From DASUCS01 sp041166385 (lineage in GTDB: Bacteria; Actinomycetota; Acidimicrobiia; Acidimicrobiales; JACDCH01), in NCBI GenBank assembly GCA_041166385.1, contig JBEEFW010000166.1, positions 1 to 64,000 on the forward strand: a DNA stretch of 64,000 nucleotides, in the 5' to 3' direction. The notes beneath the pieces were generated by a model. It was not told the DNA's origin. It was given only the letters and a program-made list of their open reading frames with translations, and made no database searches. The position numbers and the translations under genes are program-made. Each line of letters begins with the position of its first letter. Position 1 is the first letter of the stretch. Shown here in pieces: positions 52,635-60,144 of the stretch.

Positions 52635-52880
52635 TTACGCCGGGCGGCGCTCGGTCGCGTCACCGTCGGCCACTTGGGCCAAGCCTTTGACGAGCAGGTT
52701 CACGAGTTCGGGCGAGGCGTCGACCGGAACCCTCGTAGCGGCCACGCATACGTCGCTCCGCCAGTGACTGAAGACGAAGACTCGTTCTTCGGCGTGCCAC
52801 GTGACGCGCATGAACGTGTCGTCTCGACGCACGTCCTCGACGATCACGCGCCGTCCGGGGGCCCAGTGGTTCTCCGCCAC
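52635..52880 (-). CDS. Small conserved hypothetical protein
   Basis: I do not recognise this 81-aa protein. It has FMRVTWHAEERVFVFSHWRS and VCVAATRVPVDA, a short beta-rich module with conserved-looking Trp and Cys. GTG 52880 (AENHWAPGRRVIVEDVRRD) extends the protein with sensible residues; ATG 52811 gives only 58 aa. It is co-directional with the methyltransferase gene (6-bp gap) and divergent from the SDR at 52953. Confidence 0.5.
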   Translation of the reverse strand: MAENHWAPGRRVIVEDVRRDDTFMRVTWHAEERVFVFSHWRSDVCVAATRVPVDASPELVNLLVKGLAQVADGDATERRPA

Positions 52881-52938
52881 CGGCTCAGTGTGCGCCGCCC
52901 GGTGCGCCTTGTCGAGGGCGGGTCTCGTGGCGGGGCCA

Positions 52939-52944
52939 TACGAT
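52939..52944 (+). promoter_or_regulatory. -10 box of the SDR gene, leaderless type
   Basis: TACGAT is followed by 8 nt and then ATG 52953. Confidence 0.5.
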
Positions 52945-52952
52945 CGGCGTCC

Positions 52953-53768
52953 ATGGCACTGCCTGCACCGGCCGCTGACCGGACTTCCATCGTCACGGGC
53001 GCTTCTTCGGGAATCGGAAGCGAGTTGGCGCGAGGACTCGCCAAGCGAGGCCTCGGGGTCACCCTTGTGGCGCGTCGCGAAGACCGGCTTCGCGCGCTTG
53101 CGGATGAGTTGGCCAAAACACACGGAGTTCGCGCCGAGGTCATCGCCGCCGATCTGACCGATCAGGACTCTCGCAGCCGCATTGGCTCGGAGCTCGCAAG
53201 CCGCGGGCTCACGGTCGACGTGCTCGTCAACAACGCGGGCTTGAGCACGACCGGGGCGGTGCACCGCAGCGCGGCAGACCGCGACATCGCGATGATCCGG
53301 ACGGACGTCGAGGCGATCGTTCACCTGTGCAGCATGTTCGTGCCGGGAATGGTCGAGCGCGGTCAGGGCGCCGTGCTGAACGTCGCGTCGACCGCCGCGT
53401 TCCAACCGTTGCCCGGCCAAGCGGGCTATGGCGGCGCCAAGGCTTTCGTGCTGTCGTACAGCCGAGCGACCCGCGCCGAGCTCAAGGGCACGGGCGTCAC
53501 GATGACGGTGCTGTGTCCCGGGCCGGTCGAGACGGAGTTCGCGGAAGCTGCCGGGTTCACCGAAGAAGAGTCGTCCAACGCGTTGCCCAAGTTCATGTGG
53601 GTCTCCGCCGTCGATGTCGCGAAGGCGGCGATCAAGGGACTCGACAAGGACCGCGCCGTCGTGATCCCCGGCTTCTCCAACCGCGTCGGTGCCGCGGTGG
53701 CGCATCTCACGCCGCGACGCGTGCTGCTCCCGATGCTCGCTCGGCAGCACCCAGCGCTGAAGCACTGA
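52953..53768 (+). CDS. Short-chain dehydrogenase
   Basis: This 271-aa SDR has TGASSGIGSELARGL, LVARREDRL, NNAG near residue 91, Ser in NVASTAAFQ and YGGAK. The pattern with LVARRE and long C-terminus resembles the DltE/YqjQ-type group whose substrates are unknown. It begins a likely unit with the hydrolase, VOC and cupin genes downstream (gaps 16, overlap, 12 bp). Confidence 0.9.
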   Translation: MALPAPAADRTSIVTGASSGIGSELARGLAKRGLGVTLVARREDRLRALADELAKTHGVRAEVIAADLTDQDSRSRIGSELASRGLTVDVLVNNAGLSTTGAVHRSAADRDIAMIRTDVEAIVHLCSMFVPGMVERGQGAVLNVASTAAFQPLPGQAGYGGAKAFVLSYSRATRAELKGTGVTMTVLCPGPVETEFAEAAGFTEEESSNALPKFMWVSAVDVAKAAIKGLDKDRAVVIPGFSNRVGAAVAHLTPRRVLLPMLARQHPALKH

Positions 53769-53784
53769 GAGGTTTGCATCGGCA

Positions 53785-54600
53785 ATGCCGACGTTGAGCA
53801 CAGGAGACGTCACTCTCGCGTACGACGTTTTCGGGGACGGTGATCCGGTCGTGCTCGTGTGCGGCTGCGGTCAACCGGCTGTTGGCTGGCACCTCGAGAT
53901 CGTGCCGACACTGGTTGCCGCGGGCTATCAAGTCGTGACATTCGACAACCGCGGCGTCGAGCCGTCGTCGTCTCCACCGGCGCCGTATTCGATCGCCGCG
54001 ATGGTCGATGACACGCTGGCTCTGCTCGACCATCTCGGGCTCGACGCGGTTTGCATCGCCGGGTACTCGATGGGCGGATGGGTGGCGGAGACGATGGCCA
54101 TCGAGCATGCGAACCGTGTGCGCGCGGCCGCGTTCATCGGCAGCTGCAACGTCGCGACGGCCTGGGAGAAGGCGATCACCACCGTCGAGCGCGACATCGC
54201 CAAGCTGGACCCAGACCTGCCGCCGTTGTTCTACGCGACGGAGACGCTCCGCTATCTCCCCAACAAGGATCTGCAGAACAGCGAGCTCGTCGACGGGTGG
54301 CTCTCGATGATCGGTGATCTGCCGCCTTGGCCGAACCCGGGCCGGCTCGGGCAGTACGAGGCGTGCCTCGCCTGGTCGAACGCGACCGAGCGCACCACGG
54401 CCTGGCCGAGTATCACGGTGCCGTGTCTCGTCCTCGCCTTCGAGCACGACGTCGACTCGCCGCCGGCGTGTGCCCGTGATGCGGCGGAGCAGATCCCCGG
54501 TGCGCGGTTCGTCGAGATCCCGGACGCCAGCCATCTCGGCGTGTTCACGCATGGTGGACTGGTTGCAGAGACGTTGATCGACTTCTTCGGGAGGATCTGA
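53785..54600 (+). CDS. Alpha/beta-fold hydrolase
   Basis: The 271-aa protein is an alpha/beta hydrolase: VLVCGCGQPAVGW, FDNRGVEPSS, the elbow GYSMGG near residue 93 (Ser nucleophile), an acid candidate in FEHDVDSP and the His in PDASHLGVF. It is similar to, but distinct from, the hydrolase at 48929. GAGAGG lies about 12 nt before ATG 53785. Its stop overlaps the VOC start (TGATG). Confidence 0.87.
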   Translation: MPTLSTGDVTLAYDVFGDGDPVVLVCGCGQPAVGWHLEIVPTLVAAGYQVVTFDNRGVEPSSSPPAPYSIAAMVDDTLALLDHLGLDAVCIAGYSMGGWVAETMAIEHANRVRAAAFIGSCNVATAWEKAITTVERDIAKLDPDLPPLFYATETLRYLPNKDLQNSELVDGWLSMIGDLPPWPNPGRLGQYEACLAWSNATERTTAWPSITVPCLVLAFEHDVDSPPACARDAAEQIPGARFVEIPDASHLGVFTHGGLVAETLIDFFGRI

Positions 54601-54944
54601 TGCCAGTCACCGGTGCGCACATGCTGCTGTACACCTCCGAGCCCGACGCGCTGCGGGAGGTGTTGCGCGACGTATTCGGCTGGAAGAACGTCGACGCCGG
54701 AGGCGGCTGGCTGATCTTCGCCCTTCCGCCCGCCGAACTCGGCATCCATCCCGCAGATTCGCCATCGCACCAGATTTCGTTGATGTGCGACGACATCGTG
54801 GCCACGATGACGGATTTGAAGGAGAAGGGCATCCCGTTCAACGGCGAGCCCGAGGACATGCGCTTCGGTATCGGGGTCACGATGGTGCTTCCCGGCAACG
54901 TCGAGGTGATGCTGTACGAGCCGCGCCATCCCACGGCCATCTGA
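54600..54944 (+). CDS. VOC-fold protein
   Basis: This 114-aa protein has the two-module glyoxalase-like fold: MLLYTSEPDALREVLRDVFGW, then HQISLMCDDIVATMTDLKEKG and VTMVLPGNVEVMLYEPRHP. No complete His/Glu metal set is apparent, so it may bind or sense a ligand. ATG 54600 overlaps the hydrolase stop (TGATG), and the cupin gene follows 12 bp later. Confidence 0.82.
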   Translation: MPVTGAHMLLYTSEPDALREVLRDVFGWKNVDAGGGWLIFALPPAELGIHPADSPSHQISLMCDDIVATMTDLKEKGIPFNGEPEDMRFGIGVTMVLPGNVEVMLYEPRHPTAI

Positions 54945-54956
54945 GAGGCTGACCAG

Positions 54957-55337
54957 ATGGACGTTCGCAACGTGCAGGAAGTCACCCCCGAGGTCGAGCA
55001 CAACGGCACGGTACCGGTGTGGTGGCTCATCAAGCCACGGGAGATGCTCGAGCTCACCGACGGCGGCTACTTGGAGCTGGCCAACGAGTTCGAGGTCGCG
55101 GTCGGCGGCGAGGTGTTCCCGCACACGCATCCGACGCACGAGTTCTATTTCGTGATGACGGGTGAAGGCGTCATGACGATCGGCGACGAGCACCGCGATG
55201 TCGTCCCCGGCGATCTCGTCTACATCCCACCCGACGCCGTGCACAGCCTTCGTCCCACAGGAGGCGAGCCGATCCATTGCTTCTGCTTCGCCGTCGGTGT
55301 GAAGGGCGCCGGTCCGATCGATTACACGACTCACTAG
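54957..55337 (+). CDS. Cupin-domain protein
   Basis: The 126-aa protein has a cupin 2 barrel: FPHTHPTHEFYFVMTGEGVMTIG carries the HxH and Glu of motif 1, and GDLVYIPPDAVHSLRP is motif 2 with Gly and His, giving a complete metal site. Dioxygenase, isomerase or sensor roles are all possible. GAGAGG lies 8 nt before ATG 54957. It is the last gene of the SDR-hydrolase-VOC-cupin unit. Confidence 0.85.
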   Translation: MDVRNVQEVTPEVEHNGTVPVWWLIKPREMLELTDGGYLELANEFEVAVGGEVFPHTHPTHEFYFVMTGEGVMTIGDEHRDVVPGDLVYIPPDAVHSLRPTGGEPIHCFCFAVGVKGAGPIDYTTH

Positions 55338-55348
55338 TCCGACAGCGG

Positions 55349-55354
55349 TACGGT
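55349..55354 (+). promoter_or_regulatory. -10 box of the membrane protein gene, leaderless type
   Basis: TACGGT is followed by 8 nt and then ATG 55363. Confidence 0.5.
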
Positions 55355-55362
55355 CGGCCGTC

Positions 55363-56214
55363 ATGGCCGAGCAAGGGGCGAAGGGCGACCGGCCGCTGGT
55401 GCTCGACGAGCTGTCGCAGCAACTCGAGCAGTTTCGAATCCTGCGGAAGGGCGCGGACACCGACGCCACCGGGCAATTGCTCGACAAGCTCGGCGCCCAC
55501 GACCCCGTCGAAGCGCAGATCGTCCTCGAACTCTCCGCCCAACGGCCCCTCGGGCACCCGGAACGATTCACCGAGGCGCACGTGCTCGCGATGCGGTCGC
55601 TCGAAGTGCTCGATCGCAACGGCGCCCGGGTGCCACCCGTCCCGCGACTCGGACCACTCAAGCCGATCGCCGAGTTCGGTGTGCAGCTCGTGACGCGATT
55701 CATCGTGCGCAACCACCAAGCCGATGTCAGCGACGCCATCCGCAACCTGTACACGCGCCGCCTCGCATGGTTCACGCCCGATGACCCGTCACGCATGCCC
55801 ATGATCCGCGCTCGCCTCGATGCTGAGCGCGTCGCGTCGACCTACAAGGGCAATCCGATCGGTGTGCCCACCTTCCTGCTCGGCGGCGCGGTCATCTCTG
55901 GCGCAGCTTCGGGTCTTCGTGTCCTGTCGGAGGCAGTCGTCGGATCTCAACTCGCGGCTGGTCTCGCCGTTGCGGCCGCGTTCATCGTGCTCGGCGGCCT
56001 TTCGTGGATGATCCTGCGCGGCGCGGCAGTGGCCCACCATCGCATCCGCATCACCGTGCAGGACCCCTTGAAGGCGTTGTGGGAGACGATCGGTCGCTGC
56101 GGCAACCCGCCGGAAGACGACGCGCAGATGTTCGCGCTGTACGCGATCATCCTCACTGTGGTGGGATGGCTGGTGATCCCGCTCGGGGTGCTGTTCTTGT
56201 TCGCGGCCTTCTAG
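55363..56214 (+). CDS. Membrane protein of unknown function
   Basis: I do not recognise this 283-aa protein. A soluble N-terminal half (about residues 1-165) with LDELSQQLEQFRILRKG and an Arg-rich stretch is followed by two hydrophobic helices (about 168-186 and 194-217), a short loop with KALWETIGRCGNPPEDD, and a last helix at 255-280. Orientation is unclear. Its TAG stop is part of the -10 box of the PIG-L gene. Confidence 0.75.
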   Translation: MAEQGAKGDRPLVLDELSQQLEQFRILRKGADTDATGQLLDKLGAHDPVEAQIVLELSAQRPLGHPERFTEAHVLAMRSLEVLDRNGARVPPVPRLGPLKPIAEFGVQLVTRFIVRNHQADVSDAIRNLYTRRLAWFTPDDPSRMPMIRARLDAERVASTYKGNPIGVPTFLLGGAVISGAASGLRVLSEAVVGSQLAAGLAVAAAFIVLGGLSWMILRGAAVAHHRIRITVQDPLKALWETIGRCGNPPEDDAQMFALYAIILTVVGWLVIPLGVLFLFAAF

Positions 56215-56217
56215 GGT
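56212..56217 (+). promoter_or_regulatory. -10 box overlapping the upstream stop codon
   Basis: TAGGGT is followed by 8 nt and then ATG 56226. Its first three bases are the stop codon of the gene before. Confidence 0.55.
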
Positions 56218-56225
56218 GCAGGGCG

Positions 56226-57008
56226 ATGGCAACCCTGGTCTGTTTCCACGCTCACCCTGACGACGAGTGCATCGCGACGGGCGGTGTCATGGCGAAGGCC
56301 GCGAAGGAAGGTCACCGCGTCGTACTCGTGGTGGCCACGAAGGGCGAGAACGGCGAGGTGCCGGACGGCTTCCTCGACCCTGGTGAAGAGCTCTGGCAAC
56401 GGCGCGAGAAGGAGACGCAGGCGTCGGCGGACATCCTCGGCGTGCAGCGCGTCGAGTTCCTCGGCTACGTCGACTCCGGGATGATCGGTACACCCGAGAA
56501 CGAGAAGCCTGGTTCCTTCTGGACGGCCGACGTCGAAGAGGCTGCCGAGCGACTTGCGCAGATCCTGCGCGACGAGAACGCCGACATCATCACGACCTAC
56601 GACGATCACGGCGGCTACGGCCATCCTGATCACATCCAGGTGCACCGAGTCGGCAAGCGGGCCGCGGAGCTCGCGGCGACGCCGAAGGTGTACCAAGCGA
56701 CCATCAACCGGGACCACATCATCCGCGGCATGCGCGAGCGAGCGTCGGAGATGCCCGAAGGCTCGGAGATGCCCGACTTCGAAGGCGCCGACGATTTCGG
56801 CTCATCGGAGACGGTGATCACGGGCGCGGTGGATGTGTCGGAGTTCATCGACCTCAAGCGACGCGCCATGCAGGCGCACGCCAGCCAGATCGGCGAACAG
56901 TCCTTCTTCTTGCAGATGCCGCTGGAAGCTTTCACCTACGGGTTCGGCACCGAGTGGTTCATTCGTGACGGCGAGGGTCCTGGCATCACCGAGACCGACG
57001 TCCTGTGA
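56226..57008 (+). CDS. PIG-L deacetylase, Mca/MshB-like
   Basis: This 260-aa zinc deacetylase is of the LmbE/PIG-L family. Metal residues lie in FHAHPDDECIATGG and in GYGHPDHIQVHRVG. The family includes MshB (mycothiol synthesis) and Mca (mycothiol S-conjugate amidase), and the length and DPGEELWQRREKE fit Mca-like members. A role in mycothiol metabolism is inferred, because no other mycothiol gene lies nearby. The phosphatase gene overlaps its stop by 4 nt. Confidence 0.88.
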   Translation: MATLVCFHAHPDDECIATGGVMAKAAKEGHRVVLVVATKGENGEVPDGFLDPGEELWQRREKETQASADILGVQRVEFLGYVDSGMIGTPENEKPGSFWTADVEEAAERLAQILRDENADIITTYDDHGGYGHPDHIQVHRVGKRAAELAATPKVYQATINRDHIIRGMRERASEMPEGSEMPDFEGADDFGSSETVITGAVDVSEFIDLKRRAMQAHASQIGEQSFFLQMPLEAFTYGFGTEWFIRDGEGPGITETDVL

Positions 57009-57556
57009 ATCGCATCGTGCTCGTCCGCCACGGCGACGCGGCGGCGGGCTGGGCCGACGATCTCGATCCGGGTCTGTCGCCTCTCGGACAGGCGCAGGCC
57101 CGTCATGTGGCCGAATCGCTCGATCCCCTCGGCCCGCTCCGGATCATCACGAGCCCGATGCGCCGGTGCCGGGAGACCGCGCTACCGATCGCCGACCGGT
57201 GGAACGTGGTTCCAACCGTGGAGCCCGATGTCGGCGAGATCAAAGCGCCCGACCACGATCTGGCGACTCGGGGTCCGTGGCTGACGAGCGTGCTCGGGAG
57301 TGTCTGGCCGGAGATGCCCGACGCGCAGCGGACATGGCGCCAAGCCGTACTCACCTGTCTGCTCTCGCTCACGGAGGACTGCGTCGTCGTCACGCACTTC
57401 GTCGCGATCAACGTCGCGATCGGCGCAGCGACCGTCGACGATCGGGTCGTGTGCCGCCGTGTCGGCAACTGCTCGACGACGATGCTTGAAAGCGACGGGA
57501 ACTCACTGATGTTGGTCGCGGCGCCGGCTGAAGCCGAGACGACGGAGGTGTTGTGA
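57005..57556 (+). CDS. Histidine phosphatase family protein
   Basis: The 183-aa protein is a histidine (phosphoglycerate mutase-like) phosphatase: LVRHGDAA carries the phospho-accepting His and LSPLGQAQA follows. SPMRRCRETALPI holds the second Arg and VVTHFVAINVAI the second His. The substrate is not identifiable. GTG 57005 overlaps the PIG-L stop; the Fe-alcohol dehydrogenase follows 1 bp after its stop. Confidence 0.9.
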   Translation: MNRIVLVRHGDAAAGWADDLDPGLSPLGQAQARHVAESLDPLGPLRIITSPMRRCRETALPIADRWNVVPTVEPDVGEIKAPDHDLATRGPWLTSVLGSVWPEMPDAQRTWRQAVLTCLLSLTEDCVVVTHFVAINVAIGAATVDDRVVCRRVGNCSTTMLESDGNSLMLVAAPAEAETTEVL

Positions 57557-57557
57557 C

Positions 57558-58664
57558 GTGAAGCCCTGGACGCACACGAGCTTTGCGCAGCAGCTCGTGT
57601 TCGGCGCAGGCGGCGTGAAGCGTGTCGGCGAGTTGCTCAAGGCGCTCGGCTCCCGGCGCGTGCTGCTCGTGACGACGCAAGGCCGTCACGATTCCGACGA
57701 CGGGGCGCGTGTACGAGCCGCGCTTGGGTCTGCACTCGTGTCGACGTTCGCCGAGGTCGAGTCGCATGTTCCCGTACCGCTCGTGCAGCGGGCGGTGCAA
57801 CAGGCGCGCCGAGATGCCGTCGATGCCGTGGTGTCGTTCGGCGGCGGTTCGTGTGCCGACATGGGCAAGGCGGTGTGCTTCTTCACGGAGCAAGAGGCGG
57901 GCACACCTGGCGCGTCGTACGCCGATCGCCCGGCGTTGCCGCACGTCGCCATCCCGACGACGTACTCGGGGGCGGAGCTCACGGGTGTCTTCGGCATGAC
58001 CGACCCAGCGGCGCGGCAGAAGACCGGAGCGGGCGGACCGACGATCACGCCGATGGGCGCGATCTATGACCCGGAGCTGACGCTGTCGATGCCGCCTCGT
58101 GTGAGCGCGGAAACGGGGATGAACGCGCTCGCACACTGCGTCGAAGCGATCTATGCACCGAACCGCACTCCGGAGGCCGAGGCGATCGGTCTGGCGGGGG
58201 CGAAGCGCATTGTCAACGCGTTGCCGCTCGTCGTGGATGATCCCGGCGACGTCGACGTCCGCGCGTCGATGTTGGAAGGTGCGGCGCTCGCGGGTCGGGC
58301 ACTGCACAACGGATCGATGGGCGTGCACCACGGGTTGTCACAACTCGTCGGCGGCCGCACGGGCATCCCGCACGGGCTCGCAAACGCGATGATCCTTCCG
58401 CACGCCATGCGCTACAACGCGGTCGCGGCATACGACGAACTCAAGCGGTTGGGGGAGGCGATTGGTGCGCCCGACGACGTCGCGGGAGCGGTCGCAGACT
58501 TGGTCGCGCGGCTCGGGTTGCCGTCCGGCTTGGGGGAGTGCGGAGTGACACTCGAGGATCTCGACGCCGTTGCCCGCCTCTCGCAGTCCAATCACAACGT
58601 GCGCAACAACATCCGGCCGGTGAGCGAAGATGAAGCCCGCGGGATCCTGTCGGCGGCCTACTAG
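57558..58664 (+). CDS. Iron-containing alcohol dehydrogenase, maleylacetate-reductase-like
   Basis: The 368-aa protein is a group III (Fe) alcohol dehydrogenase. GGGSCADMGKAV is the nucleotide site, PTTYSGAELTGVFGM a middle motif, and the metal site lies in GMNALAHCVEAIYAP and IPHGLANAMILPHAMRYN. Overall pattern fits maleylacetate reductases (late aromatic breakdown) better than fermentative enzymes. It forms a three-gene unit with PIG-L and the phosphatase; no dioxygenase is adjacent, so the pathway remains inferred. Confidence 0.87.
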   Translation: MKPWTHTSFAQQLVFGAGGVKRVGELLKALGSRRVLLVTTQGRHDSDDGARVRAALGSALVSTFAEVESHVPVPLVQRAVQQARRDAVDAVVSFGGGSCADMGKAVCFFTEQEAGTPGASYADRPALPHVAIPTTYSGAELTGVFGMTDPAARQKTGAGGPTITPMGAIYDPELTLSMPPRVSAETGMNALAHCVEAIYAPNRTPEAEAIGLAGAKRIVNALPLVVDDPGDVDVRASMLEGAALAGRALHNGSMGVHHGLSQLVGGRTGIPHGLANAMILPHAMRYNAVAAYDELKRLGEAIGAPDDVAGAVADLVARLGLPSGLGECGVTLEDLDAVARLSQSNHNVRNNIRPVSEDEARGILSAAY

Positions 58665-58678
58665 CTGCGTGTCAGCAG

Positions 58679-58684
58679 TAACGT
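58679..58684 (+). promoter_or_regulatory. -10 box of the VOC gene, leaderless type
   Basis: TAACGT is followed by 6 nt and then ATG 58691. Confidence 0.55.
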
Positions 58685-58690
58685 CGCTGC

Positions 58691-59272
58691 ATGCCTGCTG
58701 AGGAACCTCGTTGGCGGGGCGTCAATCACCTCGCACTCATCACCAACGACATGGACGCAACGGTCCGCTTCTATCACGGGGTACTCGGCGCTCGACTCGT
58801 GGCGCATCTGGGAAACCGGTCGTTCCGTCACTACTTCTTCGAGGTCGGTCCTGAGCAGACCGTCGCGTTCTTCGAGTACAAGCAATCGCCGGTGGCGGCC
58901 TTCGCCAAGCCCGCGGGCGTGCCCGATCCGAGGGCGATCCAGTTCGACCACCTGTCGCTCAACCTCTCCGACGAGCGCGCGCTCGAGGAGCTGCAGGCTC
59001 GGCTGAAAGAGAACGGCTGCGAGGTCACCGACATCATCGACCACGGGTTCGTTCGGTCGATCTACTTCAGCGACCCGAACGGCATCGCGCTCGAAGCATC
59101 GTGGTGGGTGATCGATCCGACGGGACGCGAGGCGGACTACGGCGACGGTGAGCTGTTCTCCGATCCTGATCCGGTCGCGTCGGTCGCAGAGCTGTACGCG
59201 ACGGGCGCGCTCGCGTCGAAGCCGACCACGCGTCTCGTGCAGGACGCCACCGACATTCCCGACCCCGTGTAG
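58691..59272 (+). CDS. VOC-family dioxygenase-like protein
   Basis: This 193-aa protein has an N-terminal VOC module with GVNHLALITNDMDATVRFYHGVLG and a second module with FDHLSLNLSD and YFSDPNGIALEASWW, so the His, His and Glu metal set looks complete. It is longer than simple glyoxalases and ends in a disordered-looking tail. Dioxygenase or isomerase activity is possible. The substrate is unknown. Confidence 0.85.
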   Translation: MPAEEPRWRGVNHLALITNDMDATVRFYHGVLGARLVAHLGNRSFRHYFFEVGPEQTVAFFEYKQSPVAAFAKPAGVPDPRAIQFDHLSLNLSDERALEELQARLKENGCEVTDIIDHGFVRSIYFSDPNGIALEASWWVIDPTGREADYGDGELFSDPDPVASVAELYATGALASKPTTRLVQDATDIPDPV

Positions 59273-59295
59273 TCGGCTTTTGGCAGCGGGGTCCC

Positions 59296-59301
59296 TAGCC
59301 T
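59296..59301 (+). promoter_or_regulatory. -10 box of the Ddn-like gene, leaderless type
   Basis: TAGCCT is followed by 7 nt and then ATG 59309. Confidence 0.5.
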
Positions 59302-59308
59302 CCTTGCG

Positions 59309-59743
59309 ATGACAGACATCGAGGAGCCGCTCGACAGCGCGCTCGAGTGGGTCGCTGATCACACCCGTCGCTACGTCGAGAGCGATGGCGAGGACGGGCA
59401 CGAGTGGATGGGTGTCCCCACGCTGATACTGACCACCCGCGGCCGCCGTTCCGGTCAGCTGCGCCGCAACGCGTTGATCTACGGAACGGATGGCGACGAC
59501 TACGTCATCGTCGCGTCACGCGGGGGACACAAGAACAACCCGCTCTGGTACCTCAACCTTGTCGAAGATCCGAACGTCTCGGTGCAAGTCGGTGCCGAGC
59601 GCTTCGATGCAACGGCCCACACGGCTACCGCCGACGAGAAGGCTCGGTTGTGGCCCGCAATGGCGAAGATCTGGCCGGCGTACGACGAGTATCAGACGAA
59701 GACCGACCGCGACATCCCGGTCATCGTCCTCGAACGACGCTGA
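59309..59743 (+). CDS. Deazaflavin (F420)-dependent nitroreductase, Ddn-like
   Basis: This 144-aa split-barrel protein matches the Ddn/FDOR-A family that uses F420. Key phrases are VPTLILTTRGRRSGQLRRNALIY, VIVASRGGHKNNPLWYLNL with the usual Lys/Pro/Tyr set, and a final FxVIVLERR-like end. Such enzymes reduce quinones, or activate nitro drugs in mycobacteria. With the LLM gene it shows that the host likely makes F420. It is monocistronic by spacing. Confidence 0.9.
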   Translation: MTDIEEPLDSALEWVADHTRRYVESDGEDGHEWMGVPTLILTTRGRRSGQLRRNALIYGTDGDDYVIVASRGGHKNNPLWYLNLVEDPNVSVQVGAERFDATAHTATADEKARLWPAMAKIWPAYDEYQTKTDRDIPVIVLERR

Positions 59744-59749
59744 CGGTCG

Positions 59750-59941
59750 TCACACCTCGGCGATCGCCGACTCCCACATCACGTTGCAGGGCTGACAGGT
59801 CTGCGTCTTCGTCTCGCGCACGAGGTTGATGTGCTCGAGATAGCCCGGGCCGCCGCACTGTGGGCACACGTTCGGAAGGACCGCGGTCTGCTCAGTGAAC
59901 GACGAGGTGGCTTTTCTTCTGGGCCTCAGGCGGACTTCCAT
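59750..59941 (-). CDS. Small zinc-ribbon protein
   Basis: This 63-aa protein has CPQCGGPGYL and CQPC, a four-Cys zinc ribbon, with an Arg-rich N-terminus. Short zinc-ribbon proteins of this kind occur in many actinobacteria but function is unknown. ATG 59941 is assumed. The stop lies 6 bp from the Ddn-like gene end (convergent). The 203 bp between 59942 and the sulfatase start hold nothing that I can support. Confidence 0.7.
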   Translation of the reverse strand: MEVRLRPRRKATSSFTEQTAVLPNVCPQCGGPGYLEHINLVRETKTQTCQPCNVMWESAIAEV

Positions 59942-60144
59942 GCCCCTGGTCTCCTTGGTCTCGGCCCGCGGTCTGTGGTCGTGTGCGTACCCCGCTGCGC
60001 TGCGGACCTACCCCGGGTCCGAAGCGGACGTCGCCGAGCCCGAGCCCCCATCACGCGCAGGCCGCCAACGGCGCCGGCGACATACGGAGCGGAGTTCACG
60101 ACGCACTGCATGCACACGCGGGCCAGCGTAGACAGACTGCGGGG

